From positions 1 through 54,035 of the forward strand of contig DJPH01000068.1 in assembly GCA_002439755.1 (NCBI GenBank): a DNA stretch of 54,035 bases. The letters run 5' to 3'. The DNA is from Prevotellaceae bacterium UBA6417. GTDB taxonomy: Bacteria > Bacteroidota > Bacteroidia > Bacteroidales > Bacteroidaceae. Positions 24,746-33,807 of the stretch are shown here, one piece after another. The notes beneath the pieces were generated by a model, which was not told the DNA's origin, did no database searches, and worked only from the letters and a program-made list of their open reading frames with translations. How positions within the stretch are numbered: the first letter of the stretch is position 1; each line of letters starts with the position of its first letter. The translations under genes and the position numbers were made by a program.

Positions 24746-24760
24746 AATTCTATACCTTTA

Positions 24761-25402
24761 TTAGTTGGCGGCTGCACCAGCAGGCTTTGTGCCATTTTTC
24801 TTGTAATACTCTATCATTTCCTTGTCGAAGTCGTCAATGGGGACAATAACGTACTTGCCTATGTCGCAGATTTGCATCTCGTTCAAGCATGAAATGAGGT
24901 TTTCATACGAGCCTCCATCGGTGCCTTTGATGATGACATTAGGAACACCTTTTTCGCCACGTATTTCTTCTATCTTGTCATCAAGTTCCTTTTTCAGCTT
25001 TTTCTCCTTGAATGCATCAGCTCCAACGGCTTCTGTATTGTATTTTTGACGTGCGGCTTTTACTTTCTGAATGGCCACCATGTTGCGCTTAAGCAGCATT
25101 TGGCGCAGGCCTCCGGCTTTGTCTGAGTAGTTTGCTTCTTTCAGAGAACCCAATTCCGGAATTCCTTCATAGTAATATACCTTATTGTTCTTGTCGAAGA
25201 CGAGGGTGATAGCTTCTGAAGCTTTTACCTTATTCTGTTGTTCTTCCTTGATATCCTCCTTGTTCGATGGCATGTTGATTTCCATCGATTTGGGCTTAAT
25301 CAAAGAGGTACAAAGCATAAAGAAGGTAATGAGCAACATCATCATGTCCACCATAGGCGTAAAGTCTACGCGGACGACTTTCTTTTTCTGTTTGGTCTTC
25401 AT
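24761..25402 (-). CDS. exbD: ExbD/TolR biopolymer transport protein (second copy)
   Basis: A 213-residue ExbD. It has a basic cytoplasmic start (MKTKQKKKVVRVDFTPMVDMMMLLITFFML), one membrane helix with the conserved Asp of MVDMMMLL that carries protons, then a periplasmic domain longer than in E. coli ExbD, ending NGTKPAGAAAN. It forms the motor with ExbB and TonB. Gaps of 15 bases on both sides indicate one operon. It differs clearly from the other ExbD copy, so the two probably have separate places in the complex. Confidence 0.92.
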   Translation of the reverse strand: MKTKQKKKVVRVDFTPMVDMMMLLITFFMLCTSLIKPKSMEINMPSNKEDIKEEQQNKVKASEAITLVFDKNNKVYYYEGIPELGSLKEANYSDKAGGLRQMLLKRNMVAIQKVKAARQKYNTEAVGADAFKEKKLKKELDDKIEEIRGEKGVPNVIIKGTDGGSYENLISCLNEMQICDIGKYVIVPIDDFDKEMIEYYKKNGTKPAGAAAN

Positions 25403-25417
25403 TGTCTATACCTCCCT

Positions 25418-26038
25418 TTATTCATCAACTGATTCGACTTTCTTCAAACTGGTAATCAAGTTGTAACGGTTCTCCTTGATGTCTTGCAGAGAGGTCATTA
25501 CTTGCTTGATGACTTTGTATGGTGTTGCTGCGTCTGCCTTAATGGAGATGCGGAGGTCGGGATTGACATCCTTTGCACACAATACCCAGTCTTTGAATTG
25601 ATTGTTCGTACTATCGCAGGGAATACCCTTATTACTTTCATTACTCATAGCAGCCTCACGCGAATCTTCCGGCAATTTCATAAGTGCAGGAATGTTCTGA
25701 ATTGGCAAACCGAATGCGGGAAGCTGGCCGAACTCGCTTTTTTCTTTCGCGGAAAGTGTCAGGCTGTATTTTTCGCAGATTTCGTCAAGTGTCGTCATTG
25801 CGTCACCTTTTTTATCGAAACTCATGAATATGCGGCCTGTCTTTTCTACCAGAATTGTCAATACATTTTTATCGGGTACTTTAATTTCCGATACAGAACC
25901 TGGTGTATTGACTTTTACTGGTTCCGGCTTGATAAAAGTAGATGTAAGCATAAAAAAGGTAAGCAATAGGACCATGACGTCACTCATAGGCGTCATGTCT
26001 ATGAATGTGTCGTGTTTTTTGATATTAAAACGTCCCAT
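25418..26038 (-). CDS. exbD: ExbD/TolR biopolymer transport protein (first copy)
   Basis: A 206-residue ExbD paralogue. The N-terminus MGRFNIKKHDTFIDMTPMSD precedes a single membrane helix with the conserved Asp (MTPMSDVMVLLLTFFML). The periplasmic part holds a VNTPGSVSEIKVPDKN segment and an insertion around residues 75-150. It lies 22 bases after exbB and 15 before the second exbD. Paired, dissimilar ExbD genes are normal in Bacteroidales. Confidence 0.92.
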   Translation of the reverse strand: MGRFNIKKHDTFIDMTPMSDVMVLLLTFFMLTSTFIKPEPVKVNTPGSVSEIKVPDKNVLTILVEKTGRIFMSFDKKGDAMTTLDEICEKYSLTLSAKEKSEFGQLPAFGLPIQNIPALMKLPEDSREAAMSNESNKGIPCDSTNNQFKDWVLCAKDVNPDLRISIKADAATPYKVIKQVMTSLQDIKENRYNLITSLKKVESVDE

Positions 26039-26060
26039 ATTTATCTACCTTCTTTATTAA

Positions 26061-26900
26061 TTAGTGGGTTGCTGAGAATGTTTGTACCAAGGTGAAGCCT
26101 ACTTCGTCAAGGCTGTATGTCAAGTGGTCAATCTTGTTGGTGAAGTAGTTGTAAAGTGTTACGGCCAATGCTGATGTGGCAATACCTGATGCTGTGTTGA
26201 TAAGGGCTTCAGAGATACCTACTGAAAGTGCTGCAGAGTCTGCGCCACCACCACCGGCCAAAGCTTGGAATGAGGTGATCATACCGAGTACCGTACCGAG
26301 AAGTCCGAGCAACACACCCAAAGTGGTCAATGTGGCAAGAATCGGCAGGTTCTGTTGCAGAGTCGGCATTTCGAGAGCTGTTGCTTCATCGAGTTCCTTT
26401 TGGATGGCCAATACCTTCTGTTCTTTTGTCAGGATAGTGTCTGTGTCTACTTCTTTGTATTTAGCGAGGGTTGCTGATACAACGTTGGCAACAGTTCCAC
26501 CTTGTTTGTCGCAGATCTTCTGTACTTCGCCCAAATCGTTTTTTGCGAGGGCTGCACGTGTGTTTTGAACGAATTTGAAAAGGCTTGTTTTTCCAAACGC
26601 GGTCTTCAATGCTAATGCACGTTCAATACCTAATACTACAACTGTCAGGAATAAACCGTGGATGACGGGTACGATGACACCGCCCTTATAAATTGTACCG
26701 AGCAGGTCGACTGGGTTGTTGGCATTGTCACCTCCTTGGAAGTGTACACCGTTACCGAAGTTCAGGTAGAAGTTCAGGAATGATACTACCAAACAGATAA
26801 TAATCACAATGAATGCGGATTTAATACCTGTAAAACCGGTCTTTTTCTTTGCTACCGGCTTTTTTGTGCTTGCCGTAGCTTTGTTGTCTTTTGTTTCCAT
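26061..26900 (-). CDS. exbB: ExbB/TolQ/MotA proton-channel protein
   Basis: A 279-residue polytopic protein that forms the stator of the TonB motor. A basic, Lys/Thr-rich cytoplasmic start is followed by a first membrane helix (SAFIVIIICLVVSFLNFYL), a second near residue 80 (VIHGLFLTVVVLGIERAL), a long cytoplasmic loop, and two C-terminal helices containing the conserved pore region LATLTTLGVLLGLLGTVLGM and a Gly/Ala-rich last helix (ISEALINTASGIATSALAVTLYN). It is the first gene of the exbB-exbD-exbD-tonB operon, with about 350 bases of non-coding DNA upstream. Confidence 0.93.
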   Translation of the reverse strand: METKDNKATASTKKPVAKKKTGFTGIKSAFIVIIICLVVSFLNFYLNFGNGVHFQGGDNANNPVDLLGTIYKGGVIVPVIHGLFLTVVVLGIERALALKTAFGKTSLFKFVQNTRAALAKNDLGEVQKICDKQGGTVANVVSATLAKYKEVDTDTILTKEQKVLAIQKELDEATALEMPTLQQNLPILATLTTLGVLLGLLGTVLGMITSFQALAGGGGADSAALSVGISEALINTASGIATSALAVTLYNYFTNKIDHLTYSLDEVGFTLVQTFSATH

Positions 26901-27257
26901 TTTGTTGAATTAAAATTGAAATGATTTGAATTTGAAATTATTAGTTTATATGTCTTTTCTTCCTATGGGCTCATGCCTCGTAGTGTCCATCCTTGTCTGC
27001 AAGGATTTTCCTTGCAAAAATAGAAATAATATTTGAATGTAGCTACTATCAGCGGCTTTTTATTCGTCAATTTAATCATTATGTCATGTGTATTTCTCTA
27101 TTGTTGTCTGTGCTTGTGCAGGTTTGTGTGTTGGTAATTTCCAAACGAAATGTTGCATACGTCCGCTGCCCTCTGCGTGTACAACGAATAGCGGCATGTG
27201 CTTGTACGCACATGCCGCTTGCTTGTCTTGCCGGCGGAGAGCCATAATGTGGCTTTC
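26901..27257. other. Non-coding stretch upstream of exbB
   Basis: No gene is seen. On the minus strand there is a TATTTTTG box (27015-27022), a plausible exbB promoter giving a leader of about 100 bases. Just downstream of the box a short dyad (GCAAGG, loop ATTTT, CCTTGC; 26999-27015) sits where transcription would begin and could be an operator. A 12-bp-stem hairpin lies at 27190-27219. Confidence 0.5.
27190..27219 (-). terminator. Hairpin after the propeller lipoprotein gene
   Basis: AGCGGCATGTGC, loop TTGTAC, GCACATGCCGCT: a perfect 12-bp stem 38 bases past the stop of the 27258-28904 gene. No T-run follows, so the termination role is uncertain. Confidence 0.5.
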
Positions 27258-28904
27258 TTAGAGCTTTACTCTGTATGGACCGCTTATAGAGTTGAACAGC
27301 AGGTCTCCGTTTTCGAGGTATTGAATAATGGCATAGGCACCGTTTCCGCGGCTTGTGTCTCCGAAGACAACGCGATGTTTCGTTGCTCCTGTGTTCCAGT
27401 CAAGTCCGGTTACTTCCCAACCATCGTTCTTGCTATAACCGTTGACGAACACCATTTCGGATGCTGTACTTACAGATGGTATCATGCTGATTGAGCAGAC
27501 ATCAGGACGGCTCCATACTGTTTCCCATTTATTTTCTTTTGTATTCCATTTCAGACGTTCAACGCCGTAAGGAGCCGAGTAGATGGGACCGAGCGACAAT
27601 ACACCGACAATTTTGTCGTGTATCATGTTATTGGCGGTTGTGATATTGTTGACAACAAAGGCTCCATAGCCGGCAGCTACCACAGATTGTTCGGACTGAA
27701 TCCATTGAGTTCCTTCGGGAAGTCCGCAGCTTACTTCGTATTGGTCGGCTATACGTGGATTGCCAGCCACTTTTTCTTTTGCATCGGCCGGTATGCCATC
27801 ACGCCAGAATGCTACGAGCTTCATGCGTTGTGCGCCGTCGGTGATTACAACCAACTTATCTTCATCCTTACCGAATCCCATCAGGGTGGGGGTGGACCCT
27901 GTTCCGTAACCCATCTTGATGCAGGGTGCTTCCGGGCCTCCATCATATTCGGACTGCCATGCTCCATCTTTCTGATCTTCACTTAGTTTGCTTCCGTTCC
28001 AAACAATCTTTTGCATCAGGCCTTTTCCGTTTGCTGCCGTGTTGTTGCTGGCGATGTAGATGCCTCCGTTTTCGTCAACTGCAATGGAGTTGCTCAATAT
28101 TTGGTTTTCAGGCAATGTGTAGGTCGCCTTTACGCCGGTTAGACCGCGGTCTACTATGACCAGGCCTTTTTGGTAGGCTACGGCTAAGTAACCATCATAA
28201 GTCATCACAACACCGACCAGCAGATTAACGCCGTTTACACTTTCCTTAATGTTCAGCTGCTTGTCGAGTACGATGCCTTCTTCTGGCTTGTTTTCATTTT
28301 TCAGACGATAGCGTGCCACAATGGTTGCTGCGTTGGTATAGGCATAGTTGTCTTTATCGCAGAGTACGTAGTTTCCGCTTGCAATGGCATATTGCGGATG
28401 TTCGCCCAATATGGGGACGATAGAGTCGCGAAGGTCTTCAGCCGTGGAATACTTGGCAGTAATCTTCCGCAGCTGTTCTTCAGTCTTCATCTTGCCGACA
28501 GGTAGTGCAGCTTCTCCTATTTTGGTGAAGCCTCCGTTTGAGCAATTATAATATGAAACACGGTCACTACTCATTCCCCACATGTAGCCTGCCTTTGCAG
28601 CCGACAGGGTCATCAGGTTGACCGGACCGCTCCAACCTCCTTCGCATTGTTCCGGGTCAACATTTTTTGTGATGCTTTTTACTGCATATGGGAACGCATC
28701 TGTTTGGGCGGAATTAAAGTGTGTGATGCTGTAGTGCTCTGATGCCAAGTAGGGATTGCGTGCCGGTGATGCCACATTTGAGAGAGGAGGGTTCTCACCA
28801 TTGTCATTGTTGTCATTGTCAGAACATCCAGCCATGGTGATAAACAGACAAAACAAGGCTGTCAATCTCCATGCTTGGTTCGTACGGATTGTGCTTCTTT
28901 TCAT
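27258..28904 (-). CDS. Putative beta-propeller lipoprotein, unknown function
   Basis: A 548-residue exported protein whose signal peptide ends in the lipobox MAGC (near Cys27), followed by an Asp/Asn-rich tether (SDNDNNDNGENPP) that favours surface export. The body is a series of short beta-strand repeats with Gly-Gly-Ile-Tyr-type turns (DENGGIYIASNN; MTYDGYLAVAYQKGL; LENGDLLFNSISGPYRV), consistent with a beta-propeller of the PQQ/NHL kind. No enzymatic motif is recognised. It stands alone, with a canonical promoter upstream. It could be a binding protein or a secreted oxidoreductase; I cannot decide. Confidence 0.75.
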   Translation of the reverse strand: MKRSTIRTNQAWRLTALFCLFITMAGCSDNDNNDNGENPPLSNVASPARNPYLASEHYSITHFNSAQTDAFPYAVKSITKNVDPEQCEGGWSGPVNLMTLSAAKAGYMWGMSSDRVSYYNCSNGGFTKIGEAALPVGKMKTEEQLRKITAKYSTAEDLRDSIVPILGEHPQYAIASGNYVLCDKDNYAYTNAATIVARYRLKNENKPEEGIVLDKQLNIKESVNGVNLLVGVVMTYDGYLAVAYQKGLVIVDRGLTGVKATYTLPENQILSNSIAVDENGGIYIASNNTAANGKGLMQKIVWNGSKLSEDQKDGAWQSEYDGGPEAPCIKMGYGTGSTPTLMGFGKDEDKLVVITDGAQRMKLVAFWRDGIPADAKEKVAGNPRIADQYEVSCGLPEGTQWIQSEQSVVAAGYGAFVVNNITTANNMIHDKIVGVLSLGPIYSAPYGVERLKWNTKENKWETVWSRPDVCSISMIPSVSTASEMVFVNGYSKNDGWEVTGLDWNTGATKHRVVFGDTSRGNGAYAIIQYLENGDLLFNSISGPYRVKL

Positions 28905-28968
28905 CTTTAAATGTGTATTTGGTTGTTTAAGTGATTCGTTTGTAGTTCTTGTTGTGAGAAAATCTTCG

Positions 28969-28999
28969 CAAAGGTAATCATAAAAATCAGATAAACAAA
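28969..28999 (-). promoter_or_regulatory. Bacteroidetes promoter for the propeller lipoprotein
   Basis: Minus-strand TTTG (28996-28999), 19-bp spacer, TACCTTTG (28969-28976), 65 bases before the start codon. Confidence 0.78.
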
Positions 29000-29121
29000 T
29001 ATATTTGATTTCTTTTCTTTCTTCAGGTCTTGAAAAGTCTTGTCTGATACAAATGCAGAAAAGATGTAGTATTGTAATGCTCTTTTTAGTGCAAAATGTT
29101 TTATTCTAATGGTATTTTCTG

Positions 29122-29129
29122 TAATTTTG
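29122..29129 (+). promoter_or_regulatory. Candidate promoter box for the DUF5009 gene
   Basis: TAATTTTG matches TAnnTTTG and lies 71 bases before the start; the upstream element is only TTTT. Confidence 0.5.
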
Positions 29130-29200
29130 CAACCGACTGCCGCAATCTCAAGCAGAGACATGCCGGAATATAAAATTGCGATTACACATAAAAATATAGT

Positions 29201-30301
29201 ATGAAACGATTAGAATCACTTGACGCACTCAGAGGCTTTGACATGATTTTCATTATGGGCGGAGCTTCGTTGGTTGCAGCTTTGGCTGCACTTTTTCCCG
29301 ACTCACCGATTTGGAATTTTATCGGAGATCAGATGAATCATGCCCAATGGGCAGGATTGAAGCATCACGATACCATATTCCCGCTTTTTCTGTTTATTGC
29401 CGGTGTGACATGGCCGTTTTCATTGCAAAATCAGTTGGATAAAGGGAAAACGCTCGGTCAGATACATCTCAAGGTCGTAAGACGCGGCCTGATGCTTGTG
29501 TTTCTCGGACTGTTATACAATGGCCTGCTCAATCTGCATCTCGATACCTTGCGTTTCTGCAGTGTCTTATCGCGCATTGGTTTGGGGTGGATGTTTGGTG
29601 CTCTTATCTATACGGCAGTAAAAAGCAACAAAGCTCGCTTGGCCATTGTTGCCGGCATTCTGGTTGGCTATTGGTTGGTTATGGCCTTTGTTCCTGCGCC
29701 CGATGCTCCGGCCGGTGCCGACATATTCAGTAAGGAAGGATCGATAGCCTGCTGGATAGACAAAACGATACTTGGAGCTCATTCCTACCGTCCCGAATAT
29801 GATCCGGAGGGTCTGTTCTCGACCATTCCGGCCATAGCGACGGCGTTGCTTGGGATGCTTGCCGGAGAGTTGATAAGGAACGAAAAGTTGTCAGGCAACC
29901 GCAAATCTCTCCTTTTGCTGCTTGCCGGTATCGGTATGGCTATATTGGGTTGGTTATGGAACTTTGTTTTTCCCATCAACAAGGCTCTTTGGTCAAGTTC
30001 GTTTGTGTGTGCCGTAGCAGGCTATTCGCTTATTATGCTTTCGGCTTTCTATTACATCATCGATGTGCGCGGATGGCGTAAATGGGCTAAATTCTTCGTA
30101 GTAATAGGCCTCAACTCCATTACCATATATATGGCGCAGCGTTTCAACCTTTTGGATGGCATACAGCACAGGGTCTTCGATGGCTGCATCAATCTTGTGC
30201 CTGACGAGTTCCGCCGTGTGGCTGAAGAAACATCATGGATAGCAACGTGCTGGATATTCCTTTATATCCTTTATCGCAAGCGCATTTTCCTTAAAGTGTA
30301 A
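29201..30301 (+). CDS. DUF5009/HGSNAT-like membrane acyltransferase
   Basis: A 366-residue polytopic membrane protein with about ten helices, related to heparan-alpha-glucosaminide N-acetyltransferase (NagX/YeiB-like). The family start is clear: RLESLDALRGFDMIFIMGG, then an LKHHDTIFPLFLFIAGV segment containing the conserved His/Asp pair thought to take part in acetyl transfer across the membrane. The C-terminal helices include FFVVIGLNSITIYMAQRF. In Bacteroidales such genes often accompany glycan breakdown. Here it has no glycan-related neighbour, and the next gene is ilvE. Confidence 0.85.
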   Translation: MKRLESLDALRGFDMIFIMGGASLVAALAALFPDSPIWNFIGDQMNHAQWAGLKHHDTIFPLFLFIAGVTWPFSLQNQLDKGKTLGQIHLKVVRRGLMLVFLGLLYNGLLNLHLDTLRFCSVLSRIGLGWMFGALIYTAVKSNKARLAIVAGILVGYWLVMAFVPAPDAPAGADIFSKEGSIACWIDKTILGAHSYRPEYDPEGLFSTIPAIATALLGMLAGELIRNEKLSGNRKSLLLLLAGIGMAILGWLWNFVFPINKALWSSSFVCAVAGYSLIMLSAFYYIIDVRGWRKWAKFFVVIGLNSITIYMAQRFNLLDGIQHRVFDGCINLVPDEFRRVAEETSWIATCWIFLYILYRKRIFLKV

Positions 30302-30324
30302 TGCTGTTTCTCGCGTTTTTTCCT

Positions 30325-30332
30325 TATTTTTG
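30325..30332 (+). promoter_or_regulatory. Candidate promoter box for ilvE
   Basis: TATTTTTG, an exact TAnnTTTG match, 38 bases before the ilvE start; no consensus TTTG at standard spacing. Confidence 0.55.
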
Positions 30333-30370
30333 CATGACGATTATTTTGAAGACCAAGTAACTATACATAT

Positions 30371-31390
30371 ATGGAAAATCTTGACTGGGGCAATTTGCCT
30401 TTTAATTACATCCGTACCGATTATAATGTGCGTTGCTGGTACCGCAACGGACATTGGGGCGAAATAGAAACGTGTTCTGAGGATACCGTCAATTTGAGTA
30501 TTGCTGCCACTTGCCTGCATTACGGACAAGAGGCCTTTGAAGGGCAAAAAGCTTTTCGCTGCCCTGACGGGAAAATACGCATTTTCCGCATAGACGAGAA
30601 TGCCAAACGTTTGCAAAGCACTTCGCGCGGTATTGTCATGCCCGAAGTCCCGACCGAGCTTTTTGTCGAGATGGCAAAGCGGGCTGTCAGGCTGAACGAA
30701 CGTTTCGTACCTCCTTACGAAAGTGGTGCTTCCTTATATATACGTCCGCTGCTGATAGGAACAAGCGCGCGAATCGGAGTGCATCCTTCTGACGAATATT
30801 TGTTTTTGATTTTGGTTACTCCTGTCGGTCCTTATTTCAAAGGAGGCTTTGCCTGCACCGATTATGTAATTGTCCGCGAATATGACCGATCGGCTCCGTT
30901 GGGAACAGGCAAGTACAAGGTTGGAGGCAACTATGCCGCAAGTTTGAAAGCCAACCAGCTGGCTCATGAAAAGGGCTATTCCTGCGAGTTCTATCTCGAT
31001 GCCAAAGAGAAAAAGTACATTGACGAATGCGGAGCAGCCAATTTCTTCGGCATCAAGAACAATACTTATATCACTCCGAAGTCAACTTCCATTCTTCCAT
31101 CCATTACCAACAAAAGTTTGCAGCAGTTGGCCTTGGATATGGGCATGAAAGTCGAAGTCCGTCAGGTTCCCGAAGACGAGCTCCCAACGTTTGAGGAAGC
31201 CGGTGCTTGCGGAACGGCGGCTGTGATTGCGCCTATCCACAAGATCGATGACTTTGAAACAGGCAAAAGCTACGTCTTCAGTAAAGATGGTAAGCCGGGT
31301 CCTGTTTGTACCAGGCTCTATCATAAATTGCGCGACATTCAATATGGAATAGAACCGGATGTTCATGGCTGGATAACGGTATTGGAATAA
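30371..31390 (+). CDS. ilvE: Branched-chain amino acid aminotransferase
   Basis: PLP-dependent transaminase interconverting leucine, isoleucine and valine with their 2-oxo acids. The 339-residue protein is of the longer, class IV, BCAT type. It includes HYGQEAFEGQKAF near the start, YIRPLLIGT, the GTGKYKVGGNYAASL segment with the PLP lysine, the EKKYIDECGAANFF strand, and the EAGACGTAAVIAPI phosphate-binding turn. It is followed after only 16 bases by a DUF975 membrane gene and probably shares its transcript. Confidence 0.95.
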   Translation: MENLDWGNLPFNYIRTDYNVRCWYRNGHWGEIETCSEDTVNLSIAATCLHYGQEAFEGQKAFRCPDGKIRIFRIDENAKRLQSTSRGIVMPEVPTELFVEMAKRAVRLNERFVPPYESGASLYIRPLLIGTSARIGVHPSDEYLFLILVTPVGPYFKGGFACTDYVIVREYDRSAPLGTGKYKVGGNYAASLKANQLAHEKGYSCEFYLDAKEKKYIDECGAANFFGIKNNTYITPKSTSILPSITNKSLQQLALDMGMKVEVRQVPEDELPTFEEAGACGTAAVIAPIHKIDDFETGKSYVFSKDGKPGPVCTRLYHKLRDIQYGIEPDVHGWITVLE

Positions 31391-31406
31391 TTATATAAGG
31401 CAGGTA

Positions 31407-32039
31407 ATGAATAAAACAAATTCCGAACTTCGCAAGATTGCCCGTAACGCCCTTGATAATCGTTGGGGCAGTTCGGTTCTTGTGGTTTTGGTTTACTATT
31501 TGATTACGTCCAGTGTTCCGTTGGGAACCACGGTGATGGGATGCGATTCCCCTCTGTTTGATTTGTGGTCGTTGTTGTGTCTTCCTCTCGGGTGGGGTTT
31601 TTCGGTTTATTTCCTGTCTGTTTCGCGTGACGAGGAAACCGGCTTTTCGCTCCTGTTCAGCGGCTACAAGGACTTTGTCCGCATTTTCTTTACTTACCTT
31701 CTGCAAATCCTTTACATATTTCTCTGGTCATTGCTTTTGGTGATTCCCGGAATAATCAAATCCTTGTCCTACGCCATGACACCTTACGTGCTGCGTGACA
31801 GCCCCGATTTGAAATATGATGCCGCCATTACGGAGAGTATGCGCCTGATGGATGGACACAAGATGAAGCTGTTTTTACTGTTACTGAGCTTTATCGGTTG
31901 GGCTTTACTCTGCCTCCTTACTTTCGGCGTCGGTTTCTTGCTGTTGTCGCCATATATGCAGACTTCCATCGCCTTGTTCTATGACGATTTGGTAAAAGAA
32001 GACAGGGAATCGTCATCTTTTGCCTCTGTGGAGTCTTGA
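31407..32039 (+). CDS. DUF975-family membrane protein
   Basis: A 210-residue integral membrane protein of the DUF975 family, unknown function. It begins with the amphipathic TNSELRKIARNALDNRWG segment typical of the family, followed by four to five hydrophobic helices (about residues 22-40, 52-72, 90-125 and 150-190), including FTYLLQILYIFLWSLLLVIP. The cytoplasmic loop LRDSPDLKYDAAITESMRLM carries the conserved Glu-Ser-Met turn. It probably remodels or senses the membrane, but this is unproven. It is the last gene before a strong terminator. Confidence 0.82.
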   Translation: MNKTNSELRKIARNALDNRWGSSVLVVLVYYLITSSVPLGTTVMGCDSPLFDLWSLLCLPLGWGFSVYFLSVSRDEETGFSLLFSGYKDFVRIFFTYLLQILYIFLWSLLLVIPGIIKSLSYAMTPYVLRDSPDLKYDAAITESMRLMDGHKMKLFLLLLSFIGWALLCLLTFGVGFLLLSPYMQTSIALFYDDLVKEDRESSSFASVES

Positions 32040-32063
32040 TATCATCTGCTATTCGATACCTAT

Positions 32064-32113
32064 AAAAAGTCAAGCGGCTCGTCAATTTGTTTGGACGAGC
32101 CGCTTGACTTTTT
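32064..32113. terminator. Bidirectional Rho-independent terminator
   Basis: A perfect 20-bp stem (32064-32083 with 32094-32113) with an A-run at its base on one side and a T-run on the other, loop of 10. It separates the convergent DUF975 and DUF3332 genes. Confidence 0.9.
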
Positions 32114-32122
32114 GTCTGGTTG

Positions 32123-32677
32123 TTATCTTTGTGCATAAAGATAAGTGTCGTTGGCTACAGCCATGCGCACTTCGTAGAGGCCTCCTTCGTTTTGCGATAC
32201 ATCCATTTTTTCCCCGTTGGGAAGAACGGCTTTGATGGTGCCGTCTTCGTTAAAACGGAACATTTCTTTCTTTTCGCCGTTGGCCGTCATCGACCAGGAG
32301 TCTGTAGCCTTATCGTAGAGAAACAGAAATGCTTCGCCTTTCGGATTGCGCACTTCGTATCCGTCTTTTAAGTAGGTTACCGCGTAAATCAATCCGTCTT
32401 GTCCCTTGACTTGTTTGGTCTTGCCTATGTTCGATGCCATCGGGTTGTTTCCCGACCAAAACTCAATGGTGTTCAGAACCAACACATCGGCTAAGCTGCA
32501 TACGGCGTATGCCGGTGAAATGAGAATAAAGATAAGTTCGTTCAAAAACTTGTTTCCGGTGGCCTGCTTGTTCCAAGCCGCAAGTTTGTTGAACAAACCG
32601 AACGAACCCACGCACGAAGTGCACAATAAACCGCCTGCCATTATTACCAGCATGGCTTTCATTCCTAATTTTTTCAT
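32123..32677 (-). CDS. DUF3332-family lipoprotein
   Basis: A 184-residue protein of the DUF3332 family, function unknown. It has a lipoprotein signal peptide ending LLCTSC (Cys22), then the family block GSFGLFNKLAAWNKQATGNKF and a short hydrophobic helix (LIFILISPAYAVCSLADVLVL), then a beta-rich C-terminal half ending NGEKMDVSQNEGGLYEVR. Probably anchored in the inner or outer membrane facing the periplasm. It is monocistronic and ends nine bases from the terminator hairpin. Confidence 0.85.
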   Translation of the reverse strand: MKKLGMKAMLVIMAGGLLCTSCVGSFGLFNKLAAWNKQATGNKFLNELIFILISPAYAVCSLADVLVLNTIEFWSGNNPMASNIGKTKQVKGQDGLIYAVTYLKDGYEVRNPKGEAFLFLYDKATDSWSMTANGEKKEMFRFNEDGTIKAVLPNGEKMDVSQNEGGLYEVRMAVANDTYLYAQR

Positions 32678-32822
32678 GTTCTTTGTTTTATCAAGATTGA
32701 TGTATTTGTGTTTCGTCTACAAATATACGAATTATGTCATCTTTCATGGCAAAGTGCAGTCCTCTTTTTGGTGCCTAAAGGCTTTTCTCTGGATTTTGTG
32801 GGCCATTCCTGTCTGATTTGCT

Positions 32823-32830
32823 TAATTTTG
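32823..32830 (+). promoter_or_regulatory. Candidate promoter box for trmB
   Basis: TAATTTTG, exact match to TAnnTTTG, 18 bases before the trmB start. A TTTG lies at 32795-32798, spacer 24, somewhat long. Its position inside the longest open frame argues for the downstream start at 32848. Confidence 0.5.
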
Positions 32831-32847
32831 CAGGCAAAAACATTTTT

Positions 32848-33639
32848 ATGTCCAAGAATAAGTTGTCCAAGTTTGCCGATATGGCTACTTATCCCCACGT
32901 TTTCCAGCCCGACGATTTGAAAGTCCATGCCGATGGAAGCAATGCCGTTTTCCCTCTCAAGGGGCATTGGCAGCAAGATTTTTTTAAGAATTCCAATCCC
33001 ATTGTGCTTGAATTGGGCTGCGGGCGTGGCGAATATACTGTGGGACTTGCCCGTCTTTTTCCGAATAGCAATTGTGTAGGCGTTGACATCAAGGGCGCGC
33101 GCATGTGGACGGGTGCCACACAGTCGTTGAACGAAGGGCTTGCCAATGTGGCTTTTTTGCGTACCCGCATTGAATTTATAGAACGTTATTTCGGCAGTTC
33201 CGAGGTGTCAGAAATTTGGCTTACTTTCAGTGATCCGCAAATGAAAATGCCTACCAAGCGGCTTACATCCTCCTATTTCCTGCAACGCTATCGTGCGTTC
33301 TTGAAACCAGGCGGCATTGTGCATGTGAAGACCGACAGTAATTTCCTTTTCACTTATACACGCTGCCTGTTGCGTGAAAACAATTTACAGCCGCTTTGTT
33401 GCACTTCAGACTTGTATGCACCTGAAACCGCGGCCGCATTGCCGCCAGGGCTGCTACCGTTGCTGCAAATCAAGACTTACTACGAAGAACAGTGGATAAG
33501 CCGTGGAATCCCTATCAAGTATCTGTCTTTCGCACTGCCTCGCGAAGGAGAGCTGCGCGAACCTGACGTAGAGATAGAGCTCGATTCCTATCGCAGTTAC
33601 GCCCGAAACAAGCGCTCGTCGCTTGTCAAGGCACGTTAG
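32848..33639 (+). CDS. trmB: tRNA (guanine-N7-)-methyltransferase
   Basis: SAM-dependent enzyme that makes m7G46 in tRNA. The 263-residue protein shows the family SAM site VLELGCGRGEYTVGLA, the GVDIKGARMWTGA acidic strand, and the signature IWLTFSDPQMKMPTKRLTS, where family members usually have a PDPWPK-like motif. The start MSKNKLSKFADM at 32848 is chosen; a further start ten codons upstream overlaps the promoter box. There is a 168-base gap to menA with nothing recognisable. Confidence 0.92.
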   Translation: MSKNKLSKFADMATYPHVFQPDDLKVHADGSNAVFPLKGHWQQDFFKNSNPIVLELGCGRGEYTVGLARLFPNSNCVGVDIKGARMWTGATQSLNEGLANVAFLRTRIEFIERYFGSSEVSEIWLTFSDPQMKMPTKRLTSSYFLQRYRAFLKPGGIVHVKTDSNFLFTYTRCLLRENNLQPLCCTSDLYAPETAAALPPGLLPLLQIKTYYEEQWISRGIPIKYLSFALPREGELREPDVEIELDSYRSYARNKRSSLVKAR

Positions 33640-33807
33640 CCTTGTTTCGGACGTTGTAAATCGAAAATGCAGTGCTGTAAATTAAAAGTCGGACGCAGAG
33701 TTTTTTATGGTAAAGCTTTTTTCATCTGTTCGTTCCGTCCGGATGAAGCGACTTTCATTAATGCAAAAAAGGATGCTTATTGATACTGGAAAAAACGGTA
33801 AGGAAAA

